In this document: positions 1 through 8,589 of the stretch, one piece after another | How the letters are laid out: each line of letters starts with the position of its first letter | Numbering within the stretch: position 1 is the stretch's first letter | DNA from: Clostridiales bacterium UBA6386 | Lineage (GTDB): Bacteria > Bacillota > Clostridia > Oscillospirales > Oscillospiraceae | Direction of reading: 5' to 3' | Assembly: GCA_002437585.1 (NCBI GenBank) | Contig: DJQM01000064.1 | Coordinates: 1 to 58,474 of the forward strand | DNA length: 58,474 nucleotides | Program-made: the position numbers and the translations under genes | The notes under the pieces: model-generated | Database searches by the model: none | Told to the model about the DNA's origin: nothing | Seen by the model: only the letters and a program-made list of their open reading frames with translations

Positions 1-134
1 ACGGCCATGCCCATGCCCAGGGCGGTGTCGATTTTCTTGGAAACGCCCATGAAGGGGCAGATGCCGTAGAATTTCACAAGAATGAAGTTCTGGCTCAGCA
101 GCGCGCTGAGGATGATACCGAAAATCGCTTGCAT
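1..134 (-). CDS. rnfA: RnfA, electron transport complex subunit A (partial, N-terminal 44 residues)
   Basis: Only the first ~44 codons lie in the window; the rest runs off the left edge. The reading begins MQAIFGIILSALLSQNFILV and continues into FYGICPFMGVSKK, the typical RnfA/NqrE start with its first membrane helix and the conserved Cys that in this family helps ligate an intramembrane iron-sulphur centre. The start overlaps the rnfE stop by one base (TAATG), implying translational coupling. RnfA is a membrane subunit of the ferredoxin:NAD oxidoreductase that pumps Na+ or H+. RnfB is expected next, outside the window. Confidence 0.9.
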   Translation of the reverse strand, partial: MQAIFGIILSALLSQNFILVKFYGICPFMGVSKKIDTALGMGMA

Positions 135-778
135 TACTTGGCCGCCTCCTTCTTCTTATTCTTCTTTTCCAGGGTCTTCATCAGCTTCTGGGAGCCGGCA
201 ATGACGAAGCCCAGCACCAGGAAGCCGCCCACGGGCATAACCATCTGCATGGCGGGGAACTGGGCGGGAATCAGGCGAATGCCCTCGCCGCCATTGAGGA
301 TACCGCCGCCGAAGGTGCCGCTGCCCAGCAGCTCCCGGATGACGCAGACGATGATCAGGGAGCAGGTGTAGCCGATGCCCTGGCACAGGCCGTCCACGGC
401 GGAGGCCGCCACGCTGTTTTTCGAAGCAAAGGCTTCCGCCCGACCCAGGACGATACAGTTAACCACGATCAAGGGGATGAACACGCCCAGGGAAGCGGAC
501 AGTGCCGGGATGAAGGCCTGCAAAGACAGGTCAACCACGGTGACAAAGCCCGCGATGATGGTAATGTAGGCCGCGATCCGGATCTGGGAGGGGATGAAGT
601 TCCGCAGAGCGGAAATGAGGATGTTGGAGCAGGTGAGGATCACCGTTACCGCCAGACCCATGCCGATGCCGTTGAAAAGGCTGGTGGTAATGGCCAGGGT
701 AGAGCACATGCCCAGCAGCTGGACGGTAACCGGGTTCTTGGTCAGCAGTCCCTCTTTGAATTGTTTCTTAAAATCCAT
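134..778 (-). CDS. rnfE: RnfE, electron transport complex subunit E
   Basis: A 214-aa polytopic membrane protein with about six hydrophobic segments and a Lys-rich C-terminus, of normal RnfE/NqrD length. It is paralogous to RnfA and forms part of the membrane core of the Rnf complex. The motif GMCSTLAITTSLFNGIGMG near residue 25 carries the conserved membrane Cys. It lies 13 bases after rnfG and overlaps rnfA by one base, in the canonical order C-D-G-E-A. Function follows from family and operon order; the coupling ion cannot be read from sequence by eye. Confidence 0.93.
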   Translation of the reverse strand: MDFKKQFKEGLLTKNPVTVQLLGMCSTLAITTSLFNGIGMGLAVTVILTCSNILISALRNFIPSQIRIAAYITIIAGFVTVVDLSLQAFIPALSASLGVFIPLIVVNCIVLGRAEAFASKNSVAASAVDGLCQGIGYTCSLIIVCVIRELLGSGTFGGGILNGGEGIRLIPAQFPAMQMVMPVGGFLVLGFVIAGSQKLMKTLEKKNKKKEAAK

Positions 779-791
779 AGAACATACCTCC

Positions 792-1340
792 TTAACCCAA
801 AGCGGCAGCCACGTTCAGCGCGGCGTTCACGCCGTCGCACACCGCCCGGGAGGTGATGGTCGCGCCGGTCAGCGCGTCCACCTGGCCGCCGTCCTTCTTC
901 ACGGACACGCTGCCGCTCATACCGACAAACTGATCCCGGAAGGCGTTGCCTGCGGTGGTCTGAGCCGCGGCCACGGCACCCAGACCCGCGGTCTCGGTGT
1001 GGTTGATGATGGAAATGCCCAGCACCTTACCGTCGGTGCCGACGCCCACCATCATGGTAACGGTGCCGTTGAAGCCGGAGGGAGTCACCTCCACGGCGTA
1101 GCCCCCGTCGCCCTTATAAACGGTACTCACCAGGCCGGTATCGTCGGTGAAGTCCACCTGCTTGCCGCCGCCGGGGAGAACCGCTTCAATGGCCGCCTGG
1201 GTCTTCTGCTCATTCTGAGCCGCAATTCTCGGCGCGGTCACGGAGTTCACCGCCGCCAGCAGCGCGGCGACCACCGCCGTAATCAGCAGCAGGGTGATGG
1301 CCAGGCGGGCAATGTAATGCACATTGGATTCCGTTTTCAT
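792..1340 (-). CDS. rnfG: RnfG, FMN-carrying subunit of the Rnf complex
   Basis: A 182-aa protein with one N-terminal membrane helix (about residues 10-32) and an extracytoplasmic FMN-binding domain. The flavinylation motif is ALTGATITS, with Thr161 the expected covalent FMN site. RnfG passes electrons between the membrane subunits. Its ATG overlaps the rnfD stop (ATGA), so the two are coupled. FMN attachment requires an ApbE-type transferase; one is encoded at 37974-38987 in this window. Confidence 0.93.
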   Translation of the reverse strand: MKTESNVHYIARLAITLLLITAVVAALLAAVNSVTAPRIAAQNEQKTQAAIEAVLPGGGKQVDFTDDTGLVSTVYKGDGGYAVEVTPSGFNGTVTMMVGVGTDGKVLGISIINHTETAGLGAVAAAQTTAGNAFRDQFVGMSGSVSVKKDGGQVDALTGATITSRAVCDGVNAALNVAAALG

Positions 1341-2335
1341 TTCTTCGCCGCCTCCTTCTTGGGTGCGCCAAATTTCACGGGATGGCCGATCTTATCCAGC
1401 AGCACCGTGCAGGCGTTCATGCACAAAATGGCGTAGGACACGCCCTCGTTGTAGCCGCCGAAATAGCGGATCATCACGGTCAGCACGCCGCAGCCGATGG
1501 CGTAGACGATCTGACCCAGATGGGTCACGGGGGAGGTGACATAATCCGTCGCCATGAAGATGGCACCGAGCATCAGGCCGCCGCCGAAGACCTGAGCTGC
1601 CATCCAGGCGATCCGGTCATTACCCCGGGGGAACAGGAAGGTCAGCACCGCCACGGTCAGGATGTAAGTCACGGGGATCCGGGCGGAGATCACCTTCCGG
1701 ATGAGTAAGTAAGCAAAGCCGATGAGCAGCAGCAGCGCGGAGGTCTCGCCCAGGCAGCCGCCCACATTGCCCAGGAACAGGGCAGCGGTGGACTCAGTGC
1801 ACATGACGCCCTGATGGAGGCTTGCCAGAGGGGTCGCGGCGGTCACCGCGTCCGCGCTGGAAATCAGCCCGGCGGCATTCTCAAAGCCCACCTTCACCCA
1901 GGTACTCATGAGCACAGGCCAGCTGAACATGAAGGCACGGCCGGCAAGGGCGGGGTTCACGATATTCTTGCCCAGGCCGCCGAAGAGCATCTTGACGAGC
2001 AGGATGGCGAAGGCATCACCCAGAATGATCGTCCAGTAGGGAATGGTCACGGGGCACACGAACGCCAGCAGCACGCCGGTGACGCAGGCGGACAGGTCAT
2101 AGATCTTGCAGGGCTTCTTCATGAGCCTGCAGTACAGCCACTCGAAGAACACGCAGGCCGCCACGCTGACGGCAGTCACTGTCAGTGCCCGGAAGCCGAA
2201 GAAATAGACCGCGCCGATCATGGCGGGCACCAAGGCAATCAGCACGTCCCGCATGATGGTGCGGGTGGTGACGGGGCTGTGGGCATGAGGTGAGCTGGAA
2301 ATCGTCAGCTCATAAAAGTATTTCATCTGTGCCAT
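1337..2335 (-). CDS. rnfD: RnfD, membrane subunit of the Rnf complex
   Basis: A 332-aa polytopic protein with the conserved SSSPHAHSP near residue 15 and about ten hydrophobic helices. The covalent flavin site corresponds to Thr168 in AVTAATPLASL. The usual SGAT is TAAT here, which keeps the acceptor Thr. RnfD belongs to the NqrB/RnfD family and helps form the ion path. It follows rnfC by 15 bases with a strong AGGAGGTGG ribosome site and overlaps rnfG by four bases. Confidence 0.93.
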   Translation of the reverse strand: MAQMKYFYELTISSSPHAHSPVTTRTIMRDVLIALVPAMIGAVYFFGFRALTVTAVSVAACVFFEWLYCRLMKKPCKIYDLSACVTGVLLAFVCPVTIPYWTIILGDAFAILLVKMLFGGLGKNIVNPALAGRAFMFSWPVLMSTWVKVGFENAAGLISSADAVTAATPLASLHQGVMCTESTAALFLGNVGGCLGETSALLLLIGFAYLLIRKVISARIPVTYILTVAVLTFLFPRGNDRIAWMAAQVFGGGLMLGAIFMATDYVTSPVTHLGQIVYAIGCGVLTVMIRYFGGYNEGVSYAILCMNACTVLLDKIGHPVKFGAPKKEAAKK

Positions 2336-2350
2336 TGGATTTCCACCTCC

Positions 2351-3673
2351 TTATTTCTTCACCGGCGCGGACGCGTTGCGGATGAGCTGCTTGGCCACCC
2401 GGAAGCCCAGCACCAGCGGCACGCAGGCGGGACAGGTGTAGGCGCAGGAGCCGCACTCAATGCAGTCCATAATGTTGTTTTCCTTCATCTTCTGAACGTC
2501 GCCGTCCTGCCAGGACTTGTACATAAGTACCGGCATCAGCCGCATGGGGCAGGCATCGATGCACTTGCCGCAGCGCAGGCAGTGGGGCTCCGCCACAAAG
2601 AAGTCGTTCTTCTGTCCCAGCACCGTCACGGCGTTGACACCCTTGATGGTGGGCACGTTCAGGTCATACTGGGCAACGCCCATCATAGGTCCGCCGGAGA
2701 GAACCTTGTAGGGGGTGTCCTTCCGGCCGCAGGCCTCCATCAGGTCGTTGAAGGCGGTACCGATGGGCACCAGCAGGTTCTTGGGCTCCATGAGGATGTC
2801 GCCGGAAACGGTGACGATCCGGGAGATCAGGGGCATACCGGTATACACCACATCATGGATGGCCCGGACAGTGGCGGCGTTGAACACCGCGCAGCCCACG
2901 GCGGCGGGCAGTCCGCCGGAGGGAACCTCCCGGCCGGTGACTGCGTAGATCAGCTGTTTTTCCGCGCCCTGGGGGTACTTGGCGGGGAGCACATCGATGA
3001 GGATGTCCGTCTCCTCCTTGGCCGCCTCCTTCAGAGCCGCGATGGCCTGGGGCTTGTTGTCCTCAATGCCGATGTGGCCCTCCTTCAGTCCGAAGATCTT
3101 CATAATGAGCTTCAGGCCGGAAATCACGTCCTGGGGCTTCTCCCGGCACAGCCGGTCGTCGGCAGTGATGTAAGGCTCGCACTCGCCGGCGTTGACGATG
3201 ACGGTGTCCACCTTGCCGATGCCGCCGGACAGCTTTACATGGGTGGGGAAGGTCGCGCCGCCCATGCCCACGATGCCGCCCTCGTGGATGATGTCAATCA
3301 GCTCCTCGGCAGTCAGCGCGTCCACTTCCTCCTGGGTTCTGGGCTTCACCGTTTCGCACAGGGTATCCAAGTGGTCATTTTCGATGACCACGCTCAGAAC
3401 CATGCTGCCGTTGGTATGGGCACGGGGCTCCACCGCCTTGACCTTGCCGGAAACGGAAGCGTGAACCGGGACACAAAGTCCCTGATTGTCGCCGATCTTC
3501 TGACCCTTTGTCACCAGGTCGCCTTTGGCAACCAACGGCTTGCAGGGGGCGCCGATGTGCTGGGACATAGGAATCACGACAATATCCGGTTCCGGAAACG
3601 CCTCGGTTTCCTTGTCACAGGCATACCACTTATTTTCTTTGGGATGAACCCCGCCGAAAAAAGAAAACGCCAT
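2351..3673 (-). CDS. rnfC: RnfC, NADH-binding subunit of the Rnf complex
   Basis: A 440-aa cytoplasmic subunit where NAD(H) meets the complex. It has a glycine-rich nucleotide/FMN region (GIVGMGGATFPTHVK, residues 134-148), a barrel-sandwich segment, and two [4Fe-4S] motifs near the C-terminus: Cys365/368/371/375 in CLRCGKCIDACP and Cys404/407/410/414 in CIECGSCAYTCP. It is the first gene of the operon. AGAGGTGA precedes the ATG and a clear promoter lies about 45 bases upstream. Function is firm from motifs and order. Confidence 0.95.
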   Translation of the reverse strand: MAFSFFGGVHPKENKWYACDKETEAFPEPDIVVIPMSQHIGAPCKPLVAKGDLVTKGQKIGDNQGLCVPVHASVSGKVKAVEPRAHTNGSMVLSVVIENDHLDTLCETVKPRTQEEVDALTAEELIDIIHEGGIVGMGGATFPTHVKLSGGIGKVDTVIVNAGECEPYITADDRLCREKPQDVISGLKLIMKIFGLKEGHIGIEDNKPQAIAALKEAAKEETDILIDVLPAKYPQGAEKQLIYAVTGREVPSGGLPAAVGCAVFNAATVRAIHDVVYTGMPLISRIVTVSGDILMEPKNLLVPIGTAFNDLMEACGRKDTPYKVLSGGPMMGVAQYDLNVPTIKGVNAVTVLGQKNDFFVAEPHCLRCGKCIDACPMRLMPVLMYKSWQDGDVQKMKENNIMDCIECGSCAYTCPACVPLVLGFRVAKQLIRNASAPVKK

Positions 3674-3724
3674 GTTTCTTCACCTCTTTCAAATTTGCGG
3701 CTCAGGCCGCATGTATCCGGGTAC

Positions 3725-3753
3725 ATCATAGCGCACTTTTCACGATTTGTCCA
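3725..3753 (-). promoter_or_regulatory. Promoter of the rnf operon
   Basis: On the minus strand, TGGACA (3748-3753), a 17-base spacer and TATGAT (3725-3730) form a near-consensus sigma-A promoter. It is 52 bases upstream of the rnfC start codon. The stretch from 3754 to about 3937 is AT-rich and then GC-rich with no gene or clear signal that I can support. Confidence 0.75.
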
Positions 3754-3937
3754 CTTTTTTATTCATAACTCACAAAAAAATGTTGTTCAATCTATTTATA
3801 TCGATACAAAATGAACGTATTGCATAAAACTTCATGTCTGCGCACTGCAGTCCAAAATGCGCAGATGCCGGTGCAGAAGGGCATTTGCGCATCATTTCCG
3901 GCCGCCCTCAGGGGGAGAAAAACGGCGCATTTCCACA

Positions 3938-4034
3938 TTTGCTATGCTTGCACATAGCAAAAGAATCCCGACTTCCGGGGAAGCCGGGACTGGAACCAGG
4001 GGCAGCCGCTTACATTTGCGGCTGCCCCCTGGTT
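3938..4034 (-). terminator. Tandem hairpins ending the ABC-F/buk/GNAT operon
   Basis: Three inverted repeats follow the GNAT stop on the minus strand. The first is a 16-bp perfect stem at 3994-4009/4019-4034. The second is a 10-bp stem with one mismatch at 3967-3988, followed by ATTCTTTT. The third is a 9-bp stem at 3938-3946/3953-3961. The second looks most like an intrinsic terminator; the first may protect the mRNA end. Confidence 0.6.
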
Positions 4035-4517
4035 TCATAGCTTTTTCAGGTAGAAATGATCCATGGTGCTGTGGACGACGGCCTCCGGCCGGGCGATTCG
4101 CTGAAAGCCCAGCGTTTCGTACAGCCCCAGGGCGATTCCCAGATTGCTGTGGGTTTCCAGGTAAAGCTGCCGGTATCCGGCCTGCCGCGCCCAGGCCTCC
4201 GCAATGCCAATCAGTGCTTTTCCATAGCCCTTTCCCTTGGCACGGTCGTCCAGGTACAGCTTCTGAAGCTCGGCGCAGCCGGGAAGACCCGCAAAGGCGT
4301 CCACACCCACGCCGCCGATGACCTGACCGGCTTCCCCCAGGGCGACAAAATAGACCCTATTTTCCGGCTCTGCCTGATAATAGGTGCTCAAATGGTCAAG
4401 CTGCGCGTCAAAATACACGGTTCCAGGGATATTCAGATGGAATTTTTCCAGATTTGCCCGGATGATTCCGGCGATGGCGGCATCGTCCCGGGTCTCGATT
4501 TTTCGGTATCTCAGCAT
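4035..4517 (-). CDS. GNAT-family N-acetyltransferase
   Basis: A 160-aa single-domain GNAT. The acetyl-CoA pyrophosphate loop is seen in LDDRAKGKGYGKALI (about residues 91-105), followed by an AEAWARQAGY helix and LYETLGFQRI. The substrate cannot be predicted. Its ATG lies inside the end of butyrate kinase (7-base overlap), so it is co-translated as the last gene of a three-gene minus-strand operon. Tandem hairpins follow it. Confidence 0.85.
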   Translation of the reverse strand: MLRYRKIETRDDAAIAGIIRANLEKFHLNIPGTVYFDAQLDHLSTYYQAEPENRVYFVALGEAGQVIGGVGVDAFAGLPGCAELQKLYLDDRAKGKGYGKALIGIAEAWARQAGYRQLYLETHSNLGIALGLYETLGFQRIARPEAVVHSTMDHFYLKKL

Positions 4518-5629
4518 GAAGGGATCCCTTGCTTGTCCCAGGGGAAGCCCTGGAAAACAGGCCTGCCAGTGTAACGGTTAGCCTGCCGGGTTCCACGCAG
4601 CACCTCCAGCACCGCGTCCGCCATGGCCTCCTGCTCACATTCGCCGGGGTAGACGGCGATGGGGGCGATCCAGCCGCACCGCTGCCGAACGCCTGCCAGA
4701 ATGTCCTCAAAGCGCATGAGCCCGCCGGTGAGCAGAATCCCGTCTACCTTGCCCTCCAGTACCGCGGCGGCGGCACCGATGGACTTGCACAGCTGGTAAA
4801 TCATGGCACCCCAGACGGTGCAGGCCTTGGGGTCGCCGGCCTCTACCAGAGCGTGAACCTTATCCGCGTCGGAGGTGCCGAAGTGACTGACAAAGCCCCC
4901 GGAGCGGGAGAGCATGGCTCGCATCTCGGAGGTGGTGTGACCCTCGTCCAGATATTGGAGCACCTCCATGACGGGGATCGAACCCAACCGGGTGGGGGTG
5001 AAGGGACCGTCGCCGCCGGCACCTTCCGTGCTGTCGATCATTTTGCCCAGCTTATGGGCGGTGACGGTGATGCCCCCGTCCACATGGCAGACGATGAGGT
5101 TCATGTCCTCGTACCGCTTGCCCAGCTTCCTGGCGTGAATGGCGGCAATGCCCTTCTGATTCAGCACATGGGTCTGTGCCCGGCGGTAAAGCCCGGCAAT
5201 GCCGGTGAGCCGGGCATAGTCGCACAGCTCGTCTACGTTGGTGGGATTCACGGTGTACATGGGTTTCCCATACTTCTTGCCTAGTTCAAAGGCCAGCATG
5301 ACGCCCAGCTTTGCCGGGTGATCGGAGCCGCCCTTGTCCGCGGCGGTGTCCGCCACCAGCCGCTCGTCAATGACCATGACCCCAGAGGGCTGGGAGTAGG
5401 CGCAGCCCCCCCGGCCCACAAACACGTCCATGTCCGCCGGGGTCATGCCGTGCTGAGCCAGAAAATCCAGGATCACCCGCATCCGCATGGGCAGCTGGTC
5501 GTTGGTGGTGGGGTATTTCAGCAGCTCCGGGGCATCGTGGAAGATGGACTCGGTGTAGACGTTCGTTTCGTCTTCAAAATAGCTCACCTTGGTGGAGGTG
5601 GAGCCGGGATTGATTACCAGCAGTTTCAT
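4511..5629 (-). CDS. buk: Butyrate kinase (ASKHA family)
   Basis: A 372-aa acetokinase-family protein beginning MKLLVINPGSTSTKVSYF, the phosphate-binding loop typical of butyrate kinases. It also has FVGRGGCAYSQPSG and the adenosine-site GILLTGGLM. It interconverts butyryl-phosphate plus ADP and butyrate plus ATP, or a related branched-chain substrate. Its usual partner phosphotransbutyrylase (ptb) is not next to it; the upstream neighbour is an ABC-F ATPase 14 bases away. A branched-chain acyl kinase is the main alternative. Confidence 0.9.
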   Translation of the reverse strand: MKLLVINPGSTSTKVSYFEDETNVYTESIFHDAPELLKYPTTNDQLPMRMRVILDFLAQHGMTPADMDVFVGRGGCAYSQPSGVMVIDERLVADTAADKGGSDHPAKLGVMLAFELGKKYGKPMYTVNPTNVDELCDYARLTGIAGLYRRAQTHVLNQKGIAAIHARKLGKRYEDMNLIVCHVDGGITVTAHKLGKMIDSTEGAGGDGPFTPTRLGSIPVMEVLQYLDEGHTTSEMRAMLSRSGGFVSHFGTSDADKVHALVEAGDPKACTVWGAMIYQLCKSIGAAAAVLEGKVDGILLTGGLMRFEDILAGVRQRCGWIAPIAVYPGECEQEAMADAVLEVLRGTRQANRYTGRPVFQGFPWDKQGIPSC

Positions 5630-5643
5630 AATATTACCCTTCC

Positions 5644-7428
5644 TTATGTTTCACTGTATTCGCCCCTTGCGATCCGTTCGGCCAGGTCGGTCAGGTACAT
5701 CCAGCGTTCTTCCTTTGCTTCCAGTTGCTCCTCCAGCCGGGACTGCTCCGCCATGAGAGCCTGGAGCTTTTCATAATCCGCCCCGTTTAAGTCCTGCTGC
5801 CGCTTGTTTTCGGCAATTCTTTCTTCCAGGGTGGCAATGTCATCGTCAATGGTCTCAAATTCCCGCTGCTCCTTGTAGGAGAATTTCAGCTTTTTGAGTT
5901 TCGGACGGGGAGCCTCCGGGGCGGCTTTCACCTTCTTTTCCCGGGGAACGTCCAGGGTTAGAAGATAATCCGTGTAGCCGCCGGGGTACTGGCGCACCAG
6001 GCCGCCCGGTTCCACGGCAAAAATTCGATTGCACAGCTTGTCCAGGAAATACCGGTCATGGGACACGGCGATGATGGCTCCGGGGAAGCTTTGCAGATAG
6101 TTTTCCAGCACCGTCATGGTGGGAATATCCAGGTCGTTGGTGGGCTCGTCCAGCAGAAGCACGTTGGGAGCGGAGGCCAGGATCCCCAGCAGGAACAGCC
6201 GCCGCTTTTCTCCGCCGGAAAGCCGGCTGATGAGCCGGTGCTGCATGGAGCCGGAAAAGAGGAAATTTTCCATAAGCCTGGAGGCGGTCAGGGTGCCATC
6301 CGGGGTCTCGATCCGGTCGCCGAACGCCTTGACGTATTGCAGGGCGGTGAGGTTCGGGTTCATTTCCTGGACGTGCTGGGAGAAATAGCCCAGCTTTACG
6401 GTCTCGCCCAGGGTCACTGTGCCGGAATCCGGAGTGATATATCCCGCGATCAGATTCAGCAGGGTGGATTTTCCCGCGCCGTTGCCGCCGACAATGCCCA
6501 CCCGGTCCGTGCGCTGAAGGAGAAAATCGAAGCTTTTCAGCACACATTTGCCGTCAAAGGATTTGCTGACGCCTTGCAGCTCCACGGTTTTCTTCCCCAA
6601 TCGGGAGGACAGGGCACGGATCGGCTCCAGAGAGCCTTCCGTCTGGGGCGGCTGGGCGGCCTTCAGCCTCTCGTACCGCTCCAGACGCTCCCGGCTTTTG
6701 GTGCCCCGGGCGCAGGGGCCTTGGAGCACCCATTGCAGCTCCCGGCGCAGGGTGGTCTGTCGCTTGCGCTCACTGGCCGCGTCCATTTCCTCCCGCCGGG
6801 CCTTGCCGTCTAAGTAGGCGGAGTAGCCGCCGTCGTAGAGGTAGAGCCTGCCGAAGCTGACCTCCAGGGTTTTCTGAGCCACCCGCTCCAGAAAGTACCG
6901 GTCGTGGGTGACAAGCAGAATGCCGCCGGAGAAGCCCTGTAAATAATTTTCCAGCCAGCCGATCATTTCCGCGTCCAGGTGGTTGGTTGGCTCGTCCAGC
7001 GCAAGCAGATCCGCCGGATGCACCAGGACGGAAGCCAGGGCCACCCGCTTGCGCTGGCCGCCGGAGAGCGTGCCCATTTTTTGATTTACGTCTCCAATGC
7101 CCAGCCGGGTGAGAATTTCCACCGCCTCGTACCGGGCAATTTCCCGGGCGGTGGGGTCAAGTCCCGCCTCCACCTGCTCCATGACCGTGTTTTCCGGGTC
7201 AAAGGGCGGGTTCTGGGGCAGATACCCCAGGCGCACGTTGGGGTCATAGCTGACGGTGCCCATGTCCGGCACTTCCACCCCGGCGGCCAGCCGGAGGAAG
7301 GTGGACTTGCCGCAGCCGTTGACACCCACGATGCCCACCCGGTCGCCGTCCTTCATATAAAAGCTCACATTGTCCAGAAGCGTCCGATCCCCGTAGGTTT
7401 TGCGGACGCCCTCCATATTCAGAAGCAT
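5644..7428 (-). CDS. ABC-F family ATPase (Uup-like)
   Basis: A 594-aa soluble protein with two ABC domains and no membrane segments. Walker A motifs are GVNGCGKST (about 35-43) and GGNGAGKST; signatures are LSGGQRKR and LSGGEKRR; Walker B motifs end in DEPTNHLD and DEPTNDLD. A charged linker joins the domains. A C-terminal coiled coil (from about 510, KFSYKEQREFETIDDDI) resembles that of Uup, so a ribosome- or nucleic-acid-associated role is more likely than transport. Antibiotic-resistance ABC-Fs are the alternative. It leads the buk operon. Confidence 0.88.
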   Translation of the reverse strand: MLLNMEGVRKTYGDRTLLDNVSFYMKDGDRVGIVGVNGCGKSTFLRLAAGVEVPDMGTVSYDPNVRLGYLPQNPPFDPENTVMEQVEAGLDPTAREIARYEAVEILTRLGIGDVNQKMGTLSGGQRKRVALASVLVHPADLLALDEPTNHLDAEMIGWLENYLQGFSGGILLVTHDRYFLERVAQKTLEVSFGRLYLYDGGYSAYLDGKARREEMDAASERKRQTTLRRELQWVLQGPCARGTKSRERLERYERLKAAQPPQTEGSLEPIRALSSRLGKKTVELQGVSKSFDGKCVLKSFDFLLQRTDRVGIVGGNGAGKSTLLNLIAGYITPDSGTVTLGETVKLGYFSQHVQEMNPNLTALQYVKAFGDRIETPDGTLTASRLMENFLFSGSMQHRLISRLSGGEKRRLFLLGILASAPNVLLLDEPTNDLDIPTMTVLENYLQSFPGAIIAVSHDRYFLDKLCNRIFAVEPGGLVRQYPGGYTDYLLTLDVPREKKVKAAPEAPRPKLKKLKFSYKEQREFETIDDDIATLEERIAENKRQQDLNGADYEKLQALMAEQSRLEEQLEAKEERWMYLTDLAERIARGEYSET

Positions 7429-7461
7429 AGCTCGGCTCCTTCAAAATCGATTCTGTCTTTT

Positions 7462-7470
7462 ATCATACCA
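7462..7470 (-). promoter_or_regulatory. Extended -10 promoter of the ABC-F/buk/GNAT operon
   Basis: On the minus strand TGGTATGAT carries an extended -10 (TGn plus TATGAT at 7462-7467), about 34 bases before the ABC-F start codon. No convincing -35 box is visible, as is usual for extended -10 promoters. Confidence 0.5.
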
Positions 7471-7593
7471 CCGTTTGACCCAAAAAGGAAGGAGAAAAAA
7501 CAGTTTCCGGGCTTTTCTCAGAGGGCAATTTACGCGATCATGGGGCGGGAGGAACTGTACCTGGACAGTATGCTGGAGCTGTTCTGAAAATAG

Positions 7594-7622
7594 GAACCGC
7601 TCCGGCTACGCCGGAGCGGTTC
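7594..7622 (-). terminator. Terminator hairpin after the GT2 gene
   Basis: A perfect 13-bp stem (7594-7606/7610-7622) with a 3-base loop begins just beyond the glycosyltransferase stop. On the minus strand it is followed by CTATTTTC, a weak U-tract. Confidence 0.6.
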
Positions 7623-7628
7623 AGTGTG

Positions 7629-8588
7629 TTATTTCTGAGGTTCCTCCCAGGTGCGCTGGCTGATGATGTACCTGGGTCTGGCCTTGGTTTCCAGGTAGAT
7701 TTTCCCGATGTACTCGCCGATAACCCCCAGGCACAACAGCTGTACCCCGCCCATGAAGCAGACGATGCAGACGGTGGAAGCCCAGCCGCTGACGGTATTT
7801 CCCAGCAGTGCCGTGACGACGGCCCAGATGACCCCGATGAAGCTGACGATGGCAAAGAAGGCGCCTAGCCCCGTGACCATCCGGATGGGCTTGACGGAAA
7901 GGCTGGTGATGCCGTCGAAGGCCAGTGCCAGCATTTTCTTCAGGGGGTAGTGGCTTTCCCCCGCCAGACGCTCGTGACGCTCGTAATAGACGCTGGTGCT
8001 CTTGAAGCCCACCAGGGGGATCATGCCCCGCAGGAAGATGTTGACCTCCTTGAAGTTGGCAAATTCCTGCAAAACCCGGCTGCTGATCAGCCGGTAATCC
8101 GCGTGGTTGAACACCACCTCGGCACCCATCCAATTCATCAGATGATAGAAGCTCTCGGCGGTGAACCGCTTGAAGAAGGTGTCCGTGTCCCGCTTGCTGC
8201 GCACGCCGTAGACCACCTCGCAGCCGTCTAAGTACGCGTCCACCATGGCATCCATGGCATTCATGTCGTCCTGGCCGTCGCAGTCGATGGAGATAGTGAT
8301 GTCGCACCGGTCTTTGGCCTCCATCAGCCCTGCCAGCACCGCGTTCTGGTGTCCCCGGTTCCGGCTCTGGGCAATGCCCAGGAAGTGCCTGTCCTGCTTG
8401 GCCAAATCCGTGATGATCTGCCAGGTCTTGTCCCGGGAGCCGTCGTTGACGAAAAGCACCCGGCTGTCGTCGCTGATTTTTCCCTTGCCCACCAGCTCCG
8501 TGATTTTGTCCAGAAACAAGGTGCAGGTGATGGGCAGCACCGCTTCCTCGTTGTAGCAGGGGACAATGATATACAGTACCGGCTTCAT
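7629..8588 (-). CDS. GT2 glycosyltransferase, GtrB/DPM1-like with two C-terminal membrane helices
   Basis: A 319-aa family 2 glycosyltransferase. It shows YIIVPCYNEE, FVNDGSRD and the metal-binding SIDCDGQDD in the catalytic half, and two long hydrophobic helices (about 225-310) of the kind that place bactoprenol-phosphate glucosyltransferases at the membrane. It probably charges undecaprenyl phosphate with a sugar. I chose the ATG at 8588 because AAAGGAAG sits just upstream; a TTG seven codons earlier is possible but lies within the hxlR-type gene. The start is one base past that gene's stop, so they look co-transcribed. Confidence 0.85.
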   Translation of the reverse strand: MKPVLYIIVPCYNEEAVLPITCTLFLDKITELVGKGKISDDSRVLFVNDGSRDKTWQIITDLAKQDRHFLGIAQSRNRGHQNAVLAGLMEAKDRCDITISIDCDGQDDMNAMDAMVDAYLDGCEVVYGVRSKRDTDTFFKRFTAESFYHLMNWMGAEVVFNHADYRLISSRVLQEFANFKEVNIFLRGMIPLVGFKSTSVYYERHERLAGESHYPLKKMLALAFDGITSLSVKPIRMVTGLGAFFAIVSFIGVIWAVVTALLGNTVSGWASTVCIVCFMGGVQLLCLGVIGEYIGKIYLETKARPRYIISQRTWEEPQK

Positions 8589-8589
8589 A

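Noticed and set aside
3834..4040. 68-codon plus-strand ORF in the gap after rnfC
   Set aside because: Crosses three terminator hairpins and has no ribosome site.
7539..7587. 15-codon plus-strand ORF MGREELYLDSMLELF
   Set aside because: Too short, no ribosome site, between two minus-strand genes; may be a fossil but cannot be supported.
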